Positions 23,086 through 30,867 of a stretch of 32,047 nucleotides of DNA are shown piece after piece (within the stretch, counting starts at the first letter, position 1; every line of letters starts with the position of its first letter). A model generated the notes under the pieces. That model had not been told where the DNA came from. It searched no databases and saw only the letters and a list, made by a program, of their open reading frames with translations. A program made the position numbers and the translations under genes. The stretch lies in NCBI GenBank assembly GCA_903925285.1, contig CAIYET010000069.1:1-32047 (forward strand), in the 5' to 3' direction. Source of the stretch: Candidatus Hydrogenedentota bacterium (GTDB lineage Bacteria; Hydrogenedentota; Hydrogenedentia; Hydrogenedentales; SLHB01).

Positions 23086-24225
23086 GAAGACGCCCGCGCC
23101 GACGGGAAGCACGATGAGACCGTCGGCCTCGCACAGGGCATTGATGTGGGCCGAGCCATGATATGCGCCCGGCTCGACGCGTCCGTCCGGCGTGATCCGT
23201 ACGGGAAGCCATGTTTCGCGGTCCACCCGTTTCGGTTCGAGGCGTGACGCGAGCGGCAGCATCGAGTGGGTGGGACGAAAGTCATGTCCCATGAGTTTGT
23301 ACAAGAACGGTTTCACGAGGATCTCGAACTGGATGAAGGTCGAGACCGGATTGCCCGGCAGTCCGAAGCAATAGACTGTAGGCGAGACGCCGAACGTCGT
23401 GGGCTTACCCGGCTTCATGGCGATCGAATCGAAAAGGATCTCGATACCATTCTGCGTCATGATACCCGGCACGAGATCAAAGTCGCCCTTCGATACGCCC
23501 CCGGAAAGCAGAACCACGTCGTTTTCGGCCATCGCCCGCTTGAGCGCACCGTCGAGCGAGGCTGCCGTGTCGCGCGCGATCCCGTAATACGTGGGTAGCG
23601 TGTCCGCGTCGAGCGCCTGCGCGTACAGTTGACAACTGTTGCTCGTGCGGATTTGCGAAGGGCCGGGGCGCTCGCCGGGTTCGACGAGTTCGTCGCCCGT
23701 GGCGATGATCCCGACGCGTGCTTTTCGGTACACGCGTGGCCGCACGCATCCCACCGTAGCCAGCACGGCCACATGCGGCGGCGCAATACGCTCGCCGCGT
23801 TCGAGTACCACATCGCCCTCGCGAATATCCTCGCTCCTGCGGCAGATATTGTCGCGCGTCGACGCGCCCGTAAAACGGACGACGCCTTCGCGCACCTCCT
23901 CGGTGTACTCGATCATGACGACGCAGTCCGCGCCTTCCGGCAACATCGCGCCGGTCATAATCTTCGCGCATTGCCGCTCGCCGACCGTCTTCGTCGGCGA
24001 CGTTCCCGCTTGAATGATCTCGATGACGGCGAGTTCGCGATCAAGGTCGGCGCGACGGCACGCGTAACCGTCCATGGCCGACTTGTCGAACGGCGGCATG
24101 TCGATATCCGACCTAATATCTTCGGCGAGGATTCGATGGAGCGACTCGGACAACGCGACCTCTTCCGAATCGAGGACGCGCGCGCACTCCATCACGATTT
24201 CCTGCGCTCGAACAAACGAGATCAT
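23047..24225 (-). CDS. moeA: Molybdopterin molybdenum/tungsten-transferase MoeA
   Basis: 392 residues from ATG 24225 (MISFVRAQEIVMECAR), overlapping the preceding gene by 4 nt (ATGA). The protein shows all MoeA signatures: PPFDKSAMDGYA near residue 43, MTGAMLPEGADCVV, the MogA-like fold with TGDELVEPGE and SGGVSKGDFD (molybdopterin binding), then GLPGNPVSTF, and the C-terminal beta-barrel domain ending EEGTLVRVRPLQ. MoeA inserts molybdate or tungstate into adenylylated pterin in the cytoplasm. Length is that of the family (about 400). Hyperthermophiles have Mo- and W-linked MoeA paralogues; the WtpABC and AOR context favours W here, but the sequence does not decide. Its last codons and stop lie in a 43-bp direct repeat. 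Confidence 0.95.
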   Translation of the reverse strand: MISFVRAQEIVMECARVLDSEEVALSESLHRILAEDIRSDIDMPPFDKSAMDGYACRRADLDRELAVIEIIQAGTSPTKTVGERQCAKIMTGAMLPEGADCVVMIEYTEEVREGVVRFTGASTRDNICRRSEDIREGDVVLERGERIAPPHVAVLATVGCVRPRVYRKARVGIIATGDELVEPGERPGPSQIRTSNSCQLYAQALDADTLPTYYGIARDTAASLDGALKRAMAENDVVLLSGGVSKGDFDLVPGIMTQNGIEILFDSIAMKPGKPTTFGVSPTVYCFGLPGNPVSTFIQFEILVKPFLYKLMGHDFRPTHSMLPLASRLEPKRVDRETWLPVRITPDGRVEPGAYHGSAHINALCEADGLIVLPVGAGVFEEGTLVRVRPLQ

Positions 24226-24803
24226 GTGCCATTCACTCCTTGACGATGAAACGTCCAACGCCCGTCGACGACGGCGACGTCATCGAGTTCGAGGTCGAAA
24301 CGCGCCCCGTCCCACAGTACGATCCGGTCGGCGTGGCGGCGCACCGCGTCCGCGGACGCTTTGACTGTATCGAGATCCGTGTGGCGAAACAAGAAGAATA
24401 ACCCAGGTTCGACGACGGTTCGCAGGCTGTTGGATTCACAGACGATGGGACGATTCGCGCCGATGGTCTCGATGAGCGCCTGTGCACCTTCCACGAGATG
24501 TTCTTTCGCAACGCGTAACCAGTAAACCTTGAACGCGCCCGCGTCGAGCAGTCGTTGCGTGTCTTTCGTGCCGCCACGAACGGTTTCCTCCGTTATGCAG
24601 AAGCGCCCGTCGAGCGTCGCGCAGACGCCGCACCCGTCGCCGCCGCGCGGACACGTTCCGTCGCGTTCTTGAATTGTGGTGACTTTCGCCGCAACGATTT
24701 CGTGTCGTCCCGAAAGGTGCGCGATCAGCGCGCACGCAAACGTGGTCTTGCCGGAATTCCGGTCTGCGGAACCGATCATCAACATGTTGGGCGCTTGAAT
24801 CAT
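24222..24803 (-). CDS. MobB-like P-loop nucleotide-binding protein
   Basis: 193 residues from ATG 24803 (MIQAPNMLMIGSADRNSGKTTF), 1 nt after the wtpC stop. A Walker A motif (GSADRNSGKTT) at the N-terminus follows the MobB pattern G-x-x-x-S-G-K-T-T; IVCESNSLRTVVEPGLFF recalls the acidic strand region of the family. MobB binds GTP and helps MobA make the dinucleotide form of the cofactor. A Cys cluster (CPRGGDGCGVC) is unusual and could hold a metal or Fe-S cluster. No mobA gene is visible in the window, so a function other than MGD synthesis, such as cofactor or metal handling, is possible. Coupled on both sides (1-nt gap and ATGA overlap) within the W/Mo operon. Confidence 0.75.
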   Translation of the reverse strand: MIQAPNMLMIGSADRNSGKTTFACALIAHLSGRHEIVAAKVTTIQERDGTCPRGGDGCGVCATLDGRFCITEETVRGGTKDTQRLLDAGAFKVYWLRVAKEHLVEGAQALIETIGANRPIVCESNSLRTVVEPGLFFLFRHTDLDTVKASADAVRRHADRIVLWDGARFDLELDDVAVVDGRWTFHRQGVNGT

Positions 24804-24804
24804 G

Positions 24805-25860
24805 CTATTCCTCGATGAAACGTGCGGCGGACGCTTTGAAACTAACCCACGCGTCCTTGCCCACTCGAAGTTCGAGCCGTTCGAGCGATTCGGTCGTGAC
24901 CCACGCCGTTGCCTCGAGACCGATGTCGATGGTCGCCTCGATACCCAGCCGTGCGGGCGCAACATCCGTTACCGTGCCTCGAAACGTGTTCTGCGCGCTC
25001 GTATCGCCTTTCGCGAGCGACACGGTGATATCCTCGCTGCGCACGATCAGATAGCCGGGGCCGGGCGTCGCGTCGGTGAGCACCGCGAACGATAAATCGC
25101 CCGCGACGAATTTAGGCGTCCCGCCCGCGTCCCCCGGTAAAAGACGGCCCTTGTACACGTTTCTAATCCCGACAAAGCGCGCGACGAACTCGGACGTGGG
25201 ATGATGGAAGACATCGCGCGGCGTGCCGACTTGGACCACCGTGCCGTGTTCCATCACGCCCACGCGCGTCGCGAGCGAGACCGCTTCTTCATAATCGTGC
25301 GTGACGTGGACGACCGTATGGCCGCGCCGATGCAGGGTGCGCAGCAACGCGCGCATCTGGCCGCGCGCCTGCGTGTCCAACGACGCGATAGGCTCGTCGA
25401 GCAGCAGACACCTCGGCTCGACGGCCAGCGCTCGGGCCAGCGCCGTGCGCTGCGCCTCGCCGCCGGACAGCGTTCCCGGCATACGCTCGAGTAGCGCGCC
25501 CACCCCGACTTCATCCGCCAACGCGCGCGTGCGTTCATGCATTTCGTGGCGTTTCATCCCGCGCGCGCGAAGACCATACGCGATGTTGCCTTCGACCGAC
25601 ATATGCGGGAAGAGCGCCTGATCTTGATAGACCAATCCAAAACCACGATCCTGGATCCGGGCATGAGTGATATCGTCGTCGTTCCAGAAGATGCGTCCAG
25701 CGTCCGAGGTCTCGATTCCCGCGAGCATTTCGAGCAGGACCGTTTTGCCGACGCCGGACGCGCCGAGCAGGACGAAGTAGTCGCCGTCGGCCACATCGAA
25801 GGCGACGTCGCGTACCGCGAATTGACCGAGGCGTTTGCTTAGGTTCTCAACGCGCAGCAT
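24805..25860 (-). CDS. wtpC: Tungstate/molybdate ABC importer ATPase, WtpC/ModC type
   Basis: 351 residues from ATG 25860 (MLRVENLSKRLGQFAV), overlapping the wtpB end by 14 nt; the longer ORF start (26013) lies inside wtpB. Walker A GASGVGKT, Q-loop YQDQALFPHM, ABC signature LSGGEAQRTALARAL, Walker B CLLLDEPIASLD and switch His in HVTHDYEEA are all intact. The last ~115 residues are a MOP/TOBE regulatory domain (FRGTVTDVAPARLGIEATIDIG), the oxyanion-sensing region of ModC-type ATPases. ATP hydrolysis drives oxyanion import with WtpB and WtpA. The name wtpC follows the partners. Confidence 0.92.
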   Translation of the reverse strand: MLRVENLSKRLGQFAVRDVAFDVADGDYFVLLGASGVGKTVLLEMLAGIETSDAGRIFWNDDDITHARIQDRGFGLVYQDQALFPHMSVEGNIAYGLRARGMKRHEMHERTRALADEVGVGALLERMPGTLSGGEAQRTALARALAVEPRCLLLDEPIASLDTQARGQMRALLRTLHRRGHTVVHVTHDYEEAVSLATRVGVMEHGTVVQVGTPRDVFHHPTSEFVARFVGIRNVYKGRLLPGDAGGTPKFVAGDLSFAVLTDATPGPGYLIVRSEDITVSLAKGDTSAQNTFRGTVTDVAPARLGIEATIDIGLEATAWVTTESLERLELRVGKDAWVSFKASAARFIEE

Positions 25861-26656
25861 GGGTTTGCCGCCTATCGAGTAATCTCGCCACGATGAAAAA
25901 GACCAGGCATATGCCGATAAACAGCACCGAAATGGGACGGGTGTACTTGAGACCAAATGCGCCGAAGCGCTCGTAAATGAGTACGGGCGCGATGATCGGA
26001 TGATAGGCGACAATCGCCACGGCGCCGAATTCGCTGAGGCCCCGCGCCCACATCAGAATCAGCCCGGACAAGATCGCCCGCCACGCCAGCGGCACCGAGA
26101 TCGTGAAGAAGACGCGAGTGGGGGATGCGCCCAGTCCGAGTGCGGCCTTTTCGAGGCGTTCGGGCACGGCGCTGAACCCGTCGCGCGCGGCGTTGAGCAG
26201 AAACGGCAGGCTCACGAATGCCATCGCCGTCATGATACCCGCCGCGCCGCCCACGAAATGAATGCCAAACCGCTTGCCCAGCGTTCCCACGAAACTGTCG
26301 CCCGCGATGAATCCAAGGATCGCGATGCCCGCCGCCGAATGCGGGATCACGATCGGCAAATCGATGATCGCCATCACGAGACGCTTGAACGCAAACTCTT
26401 TTCGTGCCAGCAGGTACGCGAATGGAATTGCAGCGACGGCCATAATCGATGTCGCCGCCATCGAAGTCCACAACGTCAGAAAAACGCTGCGCTGCACTTC
26501 GACGTCGTGCGCGGTCTGTACCACTTCCGCCCCGGACGTTTTCAATACCATACCCGCCAACGGTGCGACGATAAACAGCAGTACCAAGCCGCCCAGGAAT
26601 GTGAACAGGAGGTGGAGCGGTTCGAACCGCGCAAACGGCTTGTTTCCGTTAGTCAT
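25847..26656 (-). CDS. wtpB: Tungstate/molybdate ABC importer permease, WtpB/ModB type
   Basis: 269 residues with five to six membrane helices (for example LLFTFLGGLVLLFIVAPLAGMVL). The cytoplasmic EAA loop, which docks the ATPase, reads EKAALGLGASPTRVFFTISVPLAWRAI. Family length is about 250-270. Two copies form the membrane pore. It is separated from wtpA by 428 bp holding a terminator-like hairpin and a 215-bp inverted repeat, so binding protein and permease may be made in unequal amounts. Ribosome binding is weak (GGATGAG). The stop overlaps the wtpC start by 14 nt, showing coupling. Confidence 0.92.
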   Translation of the reverse strand: MTNGNKPFARFEPLHLLFTFLGGLVLLFIVAPLAGMVLKTSGAEVVQTAHDVEVQRSVFLTLWTSMAATSIMAVAAIPFAYLLARKEFAFKRLVMAIIDLPIVIPHSAAGIAILGFIAGDSFVGTLGKRFGIHFVGGAAGIMTAMAFVSLPFLLNAARDGFSAVPERLEKAALGLGASPTRVFFTISVPLAWRAILSGLILMWARGLSEFGAVAIVAYHPIIAPVLIYERFGAFGLKYTRPISVLFIGICLVFFIVARLLDRRQTHAAR

Positions 26657-26698
26657 AATTTCGGCTCATCCGGATTTAGCATACTCCCTTGTAGATGA

Positions 26699-26742
26699 AG
26701 AAAGGCCCGGCAAAGACGGAGTTCTCCCTACCGGGCTTTTCA
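26699..26742 (-). terminator. Intrinsic terminator-like hairpin between wtpA and wtpB
   Basis: GCCCGG and CCGGGC form the stem, an inner GGAG-TT-CTCC can form a second small helix, and T-rich stretches flank it on both strands (CCTTTC on the minus strand, CTTTTC on the plus strand). It sits 40 bp before the wtpB start. It could lower transcription from wtpA into wtpB, or be a bidirectional terminator linked to the inverted repeat next to it. Confidence 0.55.
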
Positions 26743-26805
26743 TCGGGGTTTTGGGTTTGGATAACAGAAATTTCACTTTTACGGAAAATTACCGCTTCGA
26801 TTCGG

Positions 26806-27020
26806 TTTCCCCGAAGGGGAGGAACATGAATAGCCGTGGGTGTAACCCACGGATACAAAACCGACATCCATCGACCCTGGAATGGTCGTACTATGTCCAT
26901 ATCATTGTAAATAAAGGACGACACCGTGCTCCTTGTGCGACCCTTCCAGGGTCGGTGGTTAAGCATTTGTGCCCGTGGGTTATCACCCACGGCTATTCAT
27001 GTTCCTCCCCTTCGGGGAAA
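26806..27020. repeat. 215-bp nested inverted repeat between wtpA and wtpB
   Basis: The 47-bp outer arms (beginning TTTCCCCGAAGGGG) are almost perfect inverted copies, differing by one inserted base. Each arm holds its own small palindromes (CCCCGAAGGGG; CCGTGGGT..ACCCACGG). An inner pair of about 30 bp (CGACCCTGGAA, then GGTCG) is also inverted. It has no coding capacity. The layout recalls paired REP sequences (BIME or REPIN-like) spread by REP-associated tyrosine transposases; that is an inference, and no such transposase is in the window. Confidence 0.85.
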
Positions 27021-27084
27021 TTTAGTTGAGACGACAACTTTCCCAAAGAGCGAAGCTTTATAAAGTACGCTAAATTCGGAAGAG

Positions 27085-28035
27085 TCACAATTTCGATGCG
27101 TATTTCCGGAGGGCTTCGGGAAGTTTGTCGTACGTTTCCGACGCGGCAGGCACGAGGGACGGCTGGCCGTTCTTTTCCATGATCGCCAGACCCTTACCTT
27201 TTTCGAGCAGGAAAGCGACGAAGGCCAGCGCGGCCTTCGGGTTCGGCGCGTTCTTCGGGATCGTAACGCCGTAGACCATCGGTTCGCCACGTTGCGTCAT
27301 CATCTCGCCAGGCTTCGTGCCCGATACCTCGACCGACGCCGTCTTGTACAGTGCCGCGAACTTCGCATCTTTGAGGTTGATTTCGTTGGGCAACGCGAGC
27401 CATTTCAAACCGTGCTGGCTGGCCACGGAACGATACAGGAAGACGTAATCGATCGTTTTCGTTTCGAGCAGGGCGAGGAGATCCGTCTCCTTTGGCCGCA
27501 TGTAACGGAGGTCCTTTTTCAAGAACTTTTCCGCGAGACCCGGCTGCTTATAGAAGTCCTCGGCGAGTTTCATCGTAAGAACGGCGCGATAGCCGCACGG
27601 ATCCGCGTTCGGGTCGGCGCGCGCAAAAGCTACATCGTCGCGCAGGAGGATCTCGTGCCAATTCTTATCCGTGATTTCCTTCGCATACTTGCTGGCCTCG
27701 GTGTAGACGATGGCCATTTCATTCCCGGCGAATTTGATGTTCCATTCCGCGAATTTCGGGATCAACAGCGTGTCGATGACCGCGTAGTCCGCCGACGCCA
27801 TCACGTCGCACGGCTTACCCAGATCGCTGATCTTGCGCGCACATTCGCGGCTTCCGGCCGCTTCGGACAATACGCGCACGCCCGGATATTCCTTATTGAA
27901 GGCCGCCGTAATTTCCTTAATCGGCACGCTCAGGCTCCCGGCATGGAACACGGTCAAGTCGCCCGAAACGTCGTCTGCCGCCAATACTGCGCCTGTACTC
28001 ATACAAAGGATAACAACAAGCAAAGTGGTCCTCAT
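27085..28035 (-). CDS. wtpA: Tungstate/molybdate-binding periplasmic protein, WtpA type
   Basis: 316 residues from ATG 28035 (MRTTLLVVILCM), with AAAGGA 7 nt upstream and a 4-nt ATGA overlap with the regulator gene; the track start seven codons earlier has no such site. A signal peptide (cleaved near VLAAD) precedes DLTVFHAGSLSVPIKEI, the opening of the WtpA family, then SEAAGSRECARKISDLGKPCDVMASADY. The oxyanion site uses the serines of AGSL and AGSR; the additional carboxylate ligands typical of WtpA (six-coordinate metal) fit DPNADPCGYRA and PKETDLLALLE. WtpA binds tungstate and molybdate tightly and delivers them to WtpBC. It is closer to the archaeal-type WtpA than to the bacterial ModA or TupA. 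Confidence 0.93.
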   Translation of the reverse strand: MRTTLLVVILCMSTGAVLAADDVSGDLTVFHAGSLSVPIKEITAAFNKEYPGVRVLSEAAGSRECARKISDLGKPCDVMASADYAVIDTLLIPKFAEWNIKFAGNEMAIVYTEASKYAKEITDKNWHEILLRDDVAFARADPNADPCGYRAVLTMKLAEDFYKQPGLAEKFLKKDLRYMRPKETDLLALLETKTIDYVFLYRSVASQHGLKWLALPNEINLKDAKFAALYKTASVEVSGTKPGEMMTQRGEPMVYGVTIPKNAPNPKAALAFVAFLLEKGKGLAIMEKNGQPSLVPAASETYDKLPEALRKYASKL

Positions 28036-28400
28036 TTCAACGTCCTTTCCGCCCAAGAGGCAAATGCCTTATCCACCGCCTTCGCGACCCGCTCGTGAAA
28101 GCGTTCATACTCCTTTAGCCACTTCCGGCCCGTGTCCGTCAGTAGCGTCTCGCCGCCGTCGCTTCCGCCGCGCCGCCGTTCGAGAAACGTGACGCCCAGC
28201 GCCTTCTCCGCATTGCGCAGATCGCCCCAAGCCTTTCGGTAACTGATGCCGAGAGCATCCGCCGCCGCACGCAACGACCCTTCCCGCTGGATCGCTTCGA
28301 GCAAACGCCATTTACCGCCGCCGAAGACCTCCTTCGGGTCGTCCCCACGCAGCCACAGCTTGAACCCTGGACAAAAAAGTTTCGGACGGCGCGCGATCAT
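28032..28400 (-). CDS. modE: ModE-type winged-helix regulator without a molybdate-binding domain
   Basis: 122 residues from ATG 28400 (MIARRPKLFCPGFKLWLRG), chosen over the TTG at 28421 because it gives a 4-nt ATGA overlap with the upstream gene. Residues ~30-95 form the ModE N-terminal LysR-like winged helix: WRLLEAIQREGSLRAAADAL, then GISYRKAWGDLRNAEKALG and LLTDTGRKWLKEYERF. Full ModE (about 260 residues) also has a C-terminal di-MOP oxyanion sensor, which is missing here, so the metal signal must come another way. Two ModE-like palindromes in the window (28600-28623 and 21504-21527) are its obvious targets. It probably controls its own operon. Confidence 0.88.
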   Translation of the reverse strand: MIARRPKLFCPGFKLWLRGDDPKEVFGGGKWRLLEAIQREGSLRAAADALGISYRKAWGDLRNAEKALGVTFLERRRGGSDGGETLLTDTGRKWLKEYERFHERVAKAVDKAFASWAERTLK

Positions 28401-28588
28401 TTGAAACAGCCGAGCTGGCAACTGGCGATTCTGACCTTTTCGTCATTGCACGCCTGACCGACCGCGCTCAACGTTTCGCCGAGTTGTTCGGCGATCTTGA
28501 AGGCCTGCGCACAAGGCAGAATCATCCGCCCATCCCGCTCGACCGCCGCTTGCCGGACGGCTTCCCGCAACGCCTGTGATGGTTCCAT
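28397..28588 (-). CDS. Small conserved Cys protein ending CQLGCFK
   Basis: 63 residues from ATG 28588 (MEPSQALREAVRQ), with GGGAG 7 nt upstream; the ORF in the track starts upstream of the promoter. It has no signal peptide or membrane segment. The conserved-looking features are KILPCAQAFKIAEQLG-like helix (here MILPCAQAFKIAEQLG), the second helix SAVGQACNDEKVRI and the end CQLGCFK. Four Cys (one each in ILPC and QAC, and two in CQLGC) could hold a metal or Fe-S cluster or an oxyanion. I have seen similar short proteins beside Mo/W transport genes but know no function. First gene of the W/Mo operon, coupled to modE by a 4-nt overlap, directly behind the operator candidate, so it may be the missing sensor; that is a guess. 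Confidence 0.75.
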   Translation of the reverse strand: MEPSQALREAVRQAAVERDGRMILPCAQAFKIAEQLGETLSAVGQACNDEKVRIASCQLGCFK

Positions 28589-28599
28589 TGTGGCTCTCC

Positions 28600-28623
28600 C
28601 GTTATGTACACGCCAACATATCG
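28600..28623 (-). promoter_or_regulatory. ModE-like operator candidate 1
   Basis: CGTTATGT-N8-ACATATCG (plus strand), 12 bp before the start of the small Cys protein gene and just downstream of an extended -10. The E. coli ModE half-site is close to CGNTATAT with 6-8 bp between the halves, so the match is good. Its right half and 8-bp spacing are the same as at 21504-21527. In this position binding would block transcription or early elongation. Confidence 0.65.
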
Positions 28624-28629
28624 AAGGCG

Positions 28630-28638
28630 ATTCTAACA
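28630..28638 (-). promoter_or_regulatory. Extended -10 promoter for the W/Mo operon
   Basis: On the minus strand TGTTAGAAT matches an extended -10 (TG-N-TATAAT with one change). Transcription would begin about at 28622, at the edge of the ModE-like palindrome. No good -35 can be placed at 17 bp; TTGTGA at 20 bp is the nearest. Confidence 0.5.
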
Positions 28639-28852
28639 CATAGCGCGCGGGGCTTTCACAAATGGCGCCAAGAAGCGCAATCGTTGTATTTTTAGTACGC
28701 AAAAACAGGCTGAATAGGGGTTTTCCGACAGCGCTGATTCATTCTTCGTCCTTAACTTGAAACCTGTACGGCGTAGTGGTACCATCCTTCTTACATTCCT
28801 TACAGCATCAAGCCTCCGGTCTGGAGCAACGGTTTTCCTGCGGACATATGAG

Positions 28853-30847
28853 ATGGATGACGCTAGTAGACCTTCGCTGGTCCAACGCCTGCGAAGGGTC
28901 ATTATAGGCGGTGCGCGCGATCCGAACGATCCCGCGATGTTTCACAAGCTGTCGCTGATCGCGGTTTTTGCGTGGGTTGGCCTTGGCGCAGACGGTCTTT
29001 CTTCGTCATGCTATGGTCCACCGGAAGCCTTTCTGGCGTTGGGTAAATATCCGTATCTGGCGATATTCGTAGCGTTTGCGAGCGCATTTACCGTCATCAT
29101 CGTCAGCGTTTGCTACGCGCAGATCATCGAACTGTTTCCAAGCGGCGGCGGCGGTTACGTGGTGGCCAGCCAATTGCTTAGTCCGAAACTCGGCATGCTT
29201 TCGGGCTGTGCACTGCTCATCGATTACACGCTGACAATTGCCCTTTCGGTCGCGAGCGGCACGGATGCTATTTTCAGTTTTCTTCCCTTGGAGTGGCACG
29301 GGTATAAGATTTGGATGGCGATCCTCGGCGTGTTATTGCTGACTGCTCTGAACATGCGGGGCGTGAAGGAATCGGTCGTTCCGTTGCTGCCGGTGTTCAT
29401 GATCTTCATTTTACTGCATGTGTTTGCCATCGTGTATGCGCTGGTCAGCCATGCGGGCGAATTGGGCAACCTGGCGGGCAACACTGCGAATCAGGTCAAG
29501 GGTGCGAGCGCCGAATTTGGCATCTTCGGCATGTTGCTGCTCATCTTGCGCGCGTATAGCATGGGGGCCGGCACCTACACGGGTATCGAGGCCGTCAGCA
29601 ACGGTTTGCCCATGCTGCGCGAGCCTCGCGAGAAGACCGGCAAGCGAACCATGCTCTATATGGCGTCCTCGCTGGTGTTTGCGGTGGTCGGTCTGATGCT
29701 GGCGTACATATTGTGCGGCGCACAGTTCGCAGAGGGCAAGACGTTGAACGCCGTAATGCTCGAATCGCTGACCGACGGTTGGAACGAAAGGTTTGGCTAC
29801 ATCTTCGTGCTCGTGACGCTGGTATCGGAGGCAGCCATCCTCTTCGTTGCGGCGCAGACGGGCTTCTTGGGCGGTCCGCGCGTGCTTGCCAATATGGCGC
29901 TCGACCGCTGGTTTCCGAACCGTTTCGCGATGCTCAGCGACCGTCTCGTAACGCAGAATGGCGTTGTGCTGATGGGCGGCGCCGCCGTGTGCGTGATGGT
30001 CTTTGCGGGCGGCAACGTGCAGTATCTCGTGGTCCTTTATAGTATCACCGTTTTCATCACGTTCGTGCTGGCGCAACTGGGCATGGTGCGACACTGGTGG
30101 CAGCAACGCGGAAGCAGCCAAGCATGGATTAAAGGTATCGCCATCAACGGGACGGGCCTCGTGCTGACCATCTTTATTCTCATTTCCATGACGGTCATAA
30201 AGTTCAAGGATGGGGGCTGGATCACGTTGCTGGTCACGGGCTGCCTCGTCGCGCTGGCGCTGACCATCCGACGCCATTACGACAAGACGCGGCGTATGCT
30301 CGGCCGTTTGGACAGCCTCGTCGAGGTGTCCACTGTCGAGCGGGAAGTGACTAACGGCACGACGCCCGCTCGGGAACCCGCCTACGACTCCGAAGCCAAG
30401 ACGGCGGTCATTCTCGTGAACGGGTTCAACGGACTGGGACTCCACACCCTGTTCAGCGTAATCCAGTTGTTCGGCGCGAGTTTCCGCAATTTCGCATTCA
30501 TTCAGGTCGGCTTGGTGGACGCGGGTAATTTCAAAGGTACGGCCGAACTGGGGCGGCTTCAGGAACACATCGAAGAGGAATTGGACCGCTATGTGCGGTA
30601 TATGAAGAAAGAAGGGTTCTACGCGGACAGTTTCTGTGCGCTCGGCACGGATATCGTCGAGGAAATCGCCGCGCTTGTGCCCAAGATCCAGGAACGTTTT
30701 CCGCGAGCCGTGTTCTTCGGCGGGCAACTCGTGTTTCCCGAAGAGACGGCTTTTACCCGCTTGTTGCACAATTACATCGTGTTTGCCGTGCAACGACGTC
30801 TTTACGGACGCGGCATTCCTTTCGTGATTCTACCGATACGTATCTGA
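28853..30847 (+). CDS. APC-superfamily permease with C-terminal cytoplasmic domain (copy 1)
   Basis: 664 residues from ATG 28853 (MDDASRPSLV); the track start at 28757 is less likely because the paralogue begins at the same point, although the ribosome binding site is weak. Residues ~20-475 have 12 membrane helices, starting with FHKLSLIAVFAWVGLGADGLSSSCYGP, the helix-1 break region of the APC fold, and SGGGGYVVAS in helix 2-3. The helix-6-type motif AYSMGAGTYTGIEAVSNG follows. The last ~170 residues (TAVILVNGFNGLGLHTLFSV to VILPIRI) are soluble and resemble a UspA- or Rossmann-like regulatory domain. The superfamily moves amino acids, K+ or other cations with H+ or Na+; the substrate is not readable. 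Tandem duplicate with the next gene. Confidence 0.88.
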   Translation: MDDASRPSLVQRLRRVIIGGARDPNDPAMFHKLSLIAVFAWVGLGADGLSSSCYGPPEAFLALGKYPYLAIFVAFASAFTVIIVSVCYAQIIELFPSGGGGYVVASQLLSPKLGMLSGCALLIDYTLTIALSVASGTDAIFSFLPLEWHGYKIWMAILGVLLLTALNMRGVKESVVPLLPVFMIFILLHVFAIVYALVSHAGELGNLAGNTANQVKGASAEFGIFGMLLLILRAYSMGAGTYTGIEAVSNGLPMLREPREKTGKRTMLYMASSLVFAVVGLMLAYILCGAQFAEGKTLNAVMLESLTDGWNERFGYIFVLVTLVSEAAILFVAAQTGFLGGPRVLANMALDRWFPNRFAMLSDRLVTQNGVVLMGGAAVCVMVFAGGNVQYLVVLYSITVFITFVLAQLGMVRHWWQQRGSSQAWIKGIAINGTGLVLTIFILISMTVIKFKDGGWITLLVTGCLVALALTIRRHYDKTRRMLGRLDSLVEVSTVEREVTNGTTPAREPAYDSEAKTAVILVNGFNGLGLHTLFSVIQLFGASFRNFAFIQVGLVDAGNFKGTAELGRLQEHIEEELDRYVRYMKKEGFYADSFCALGTDIVEEIAALVPKIQERFPRAVFFGGQLVFPEETAFTRLLHNYIVFAVQRRLYGRGIPFVILPIRI

Positions 30848-30867
30848 CGGAATCTGTTCTAAGGAAA

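Noticed and set aside
23028-23285. Small ORF ending KERWYVFDRFNRQEDEL
   Set aside because: It is a shadow frame of moeA that reads into the duplicated moaA beginning and stops in the repeat; useful as evidence of duplication but not a gene.
26262-27029. 255-residue plus-strand ORF across the wtpA-wtpB gap
   Set aside because: It runs antisense to wtpB and through the 215-bp inverted repeat; no domain or ribosome binding site.
29411-30793. 460-residue minus-strand ORF
   Set aside because: Antisense of the first APC permease; composition (many His, Gln, Arg) is that of a shadow frame.
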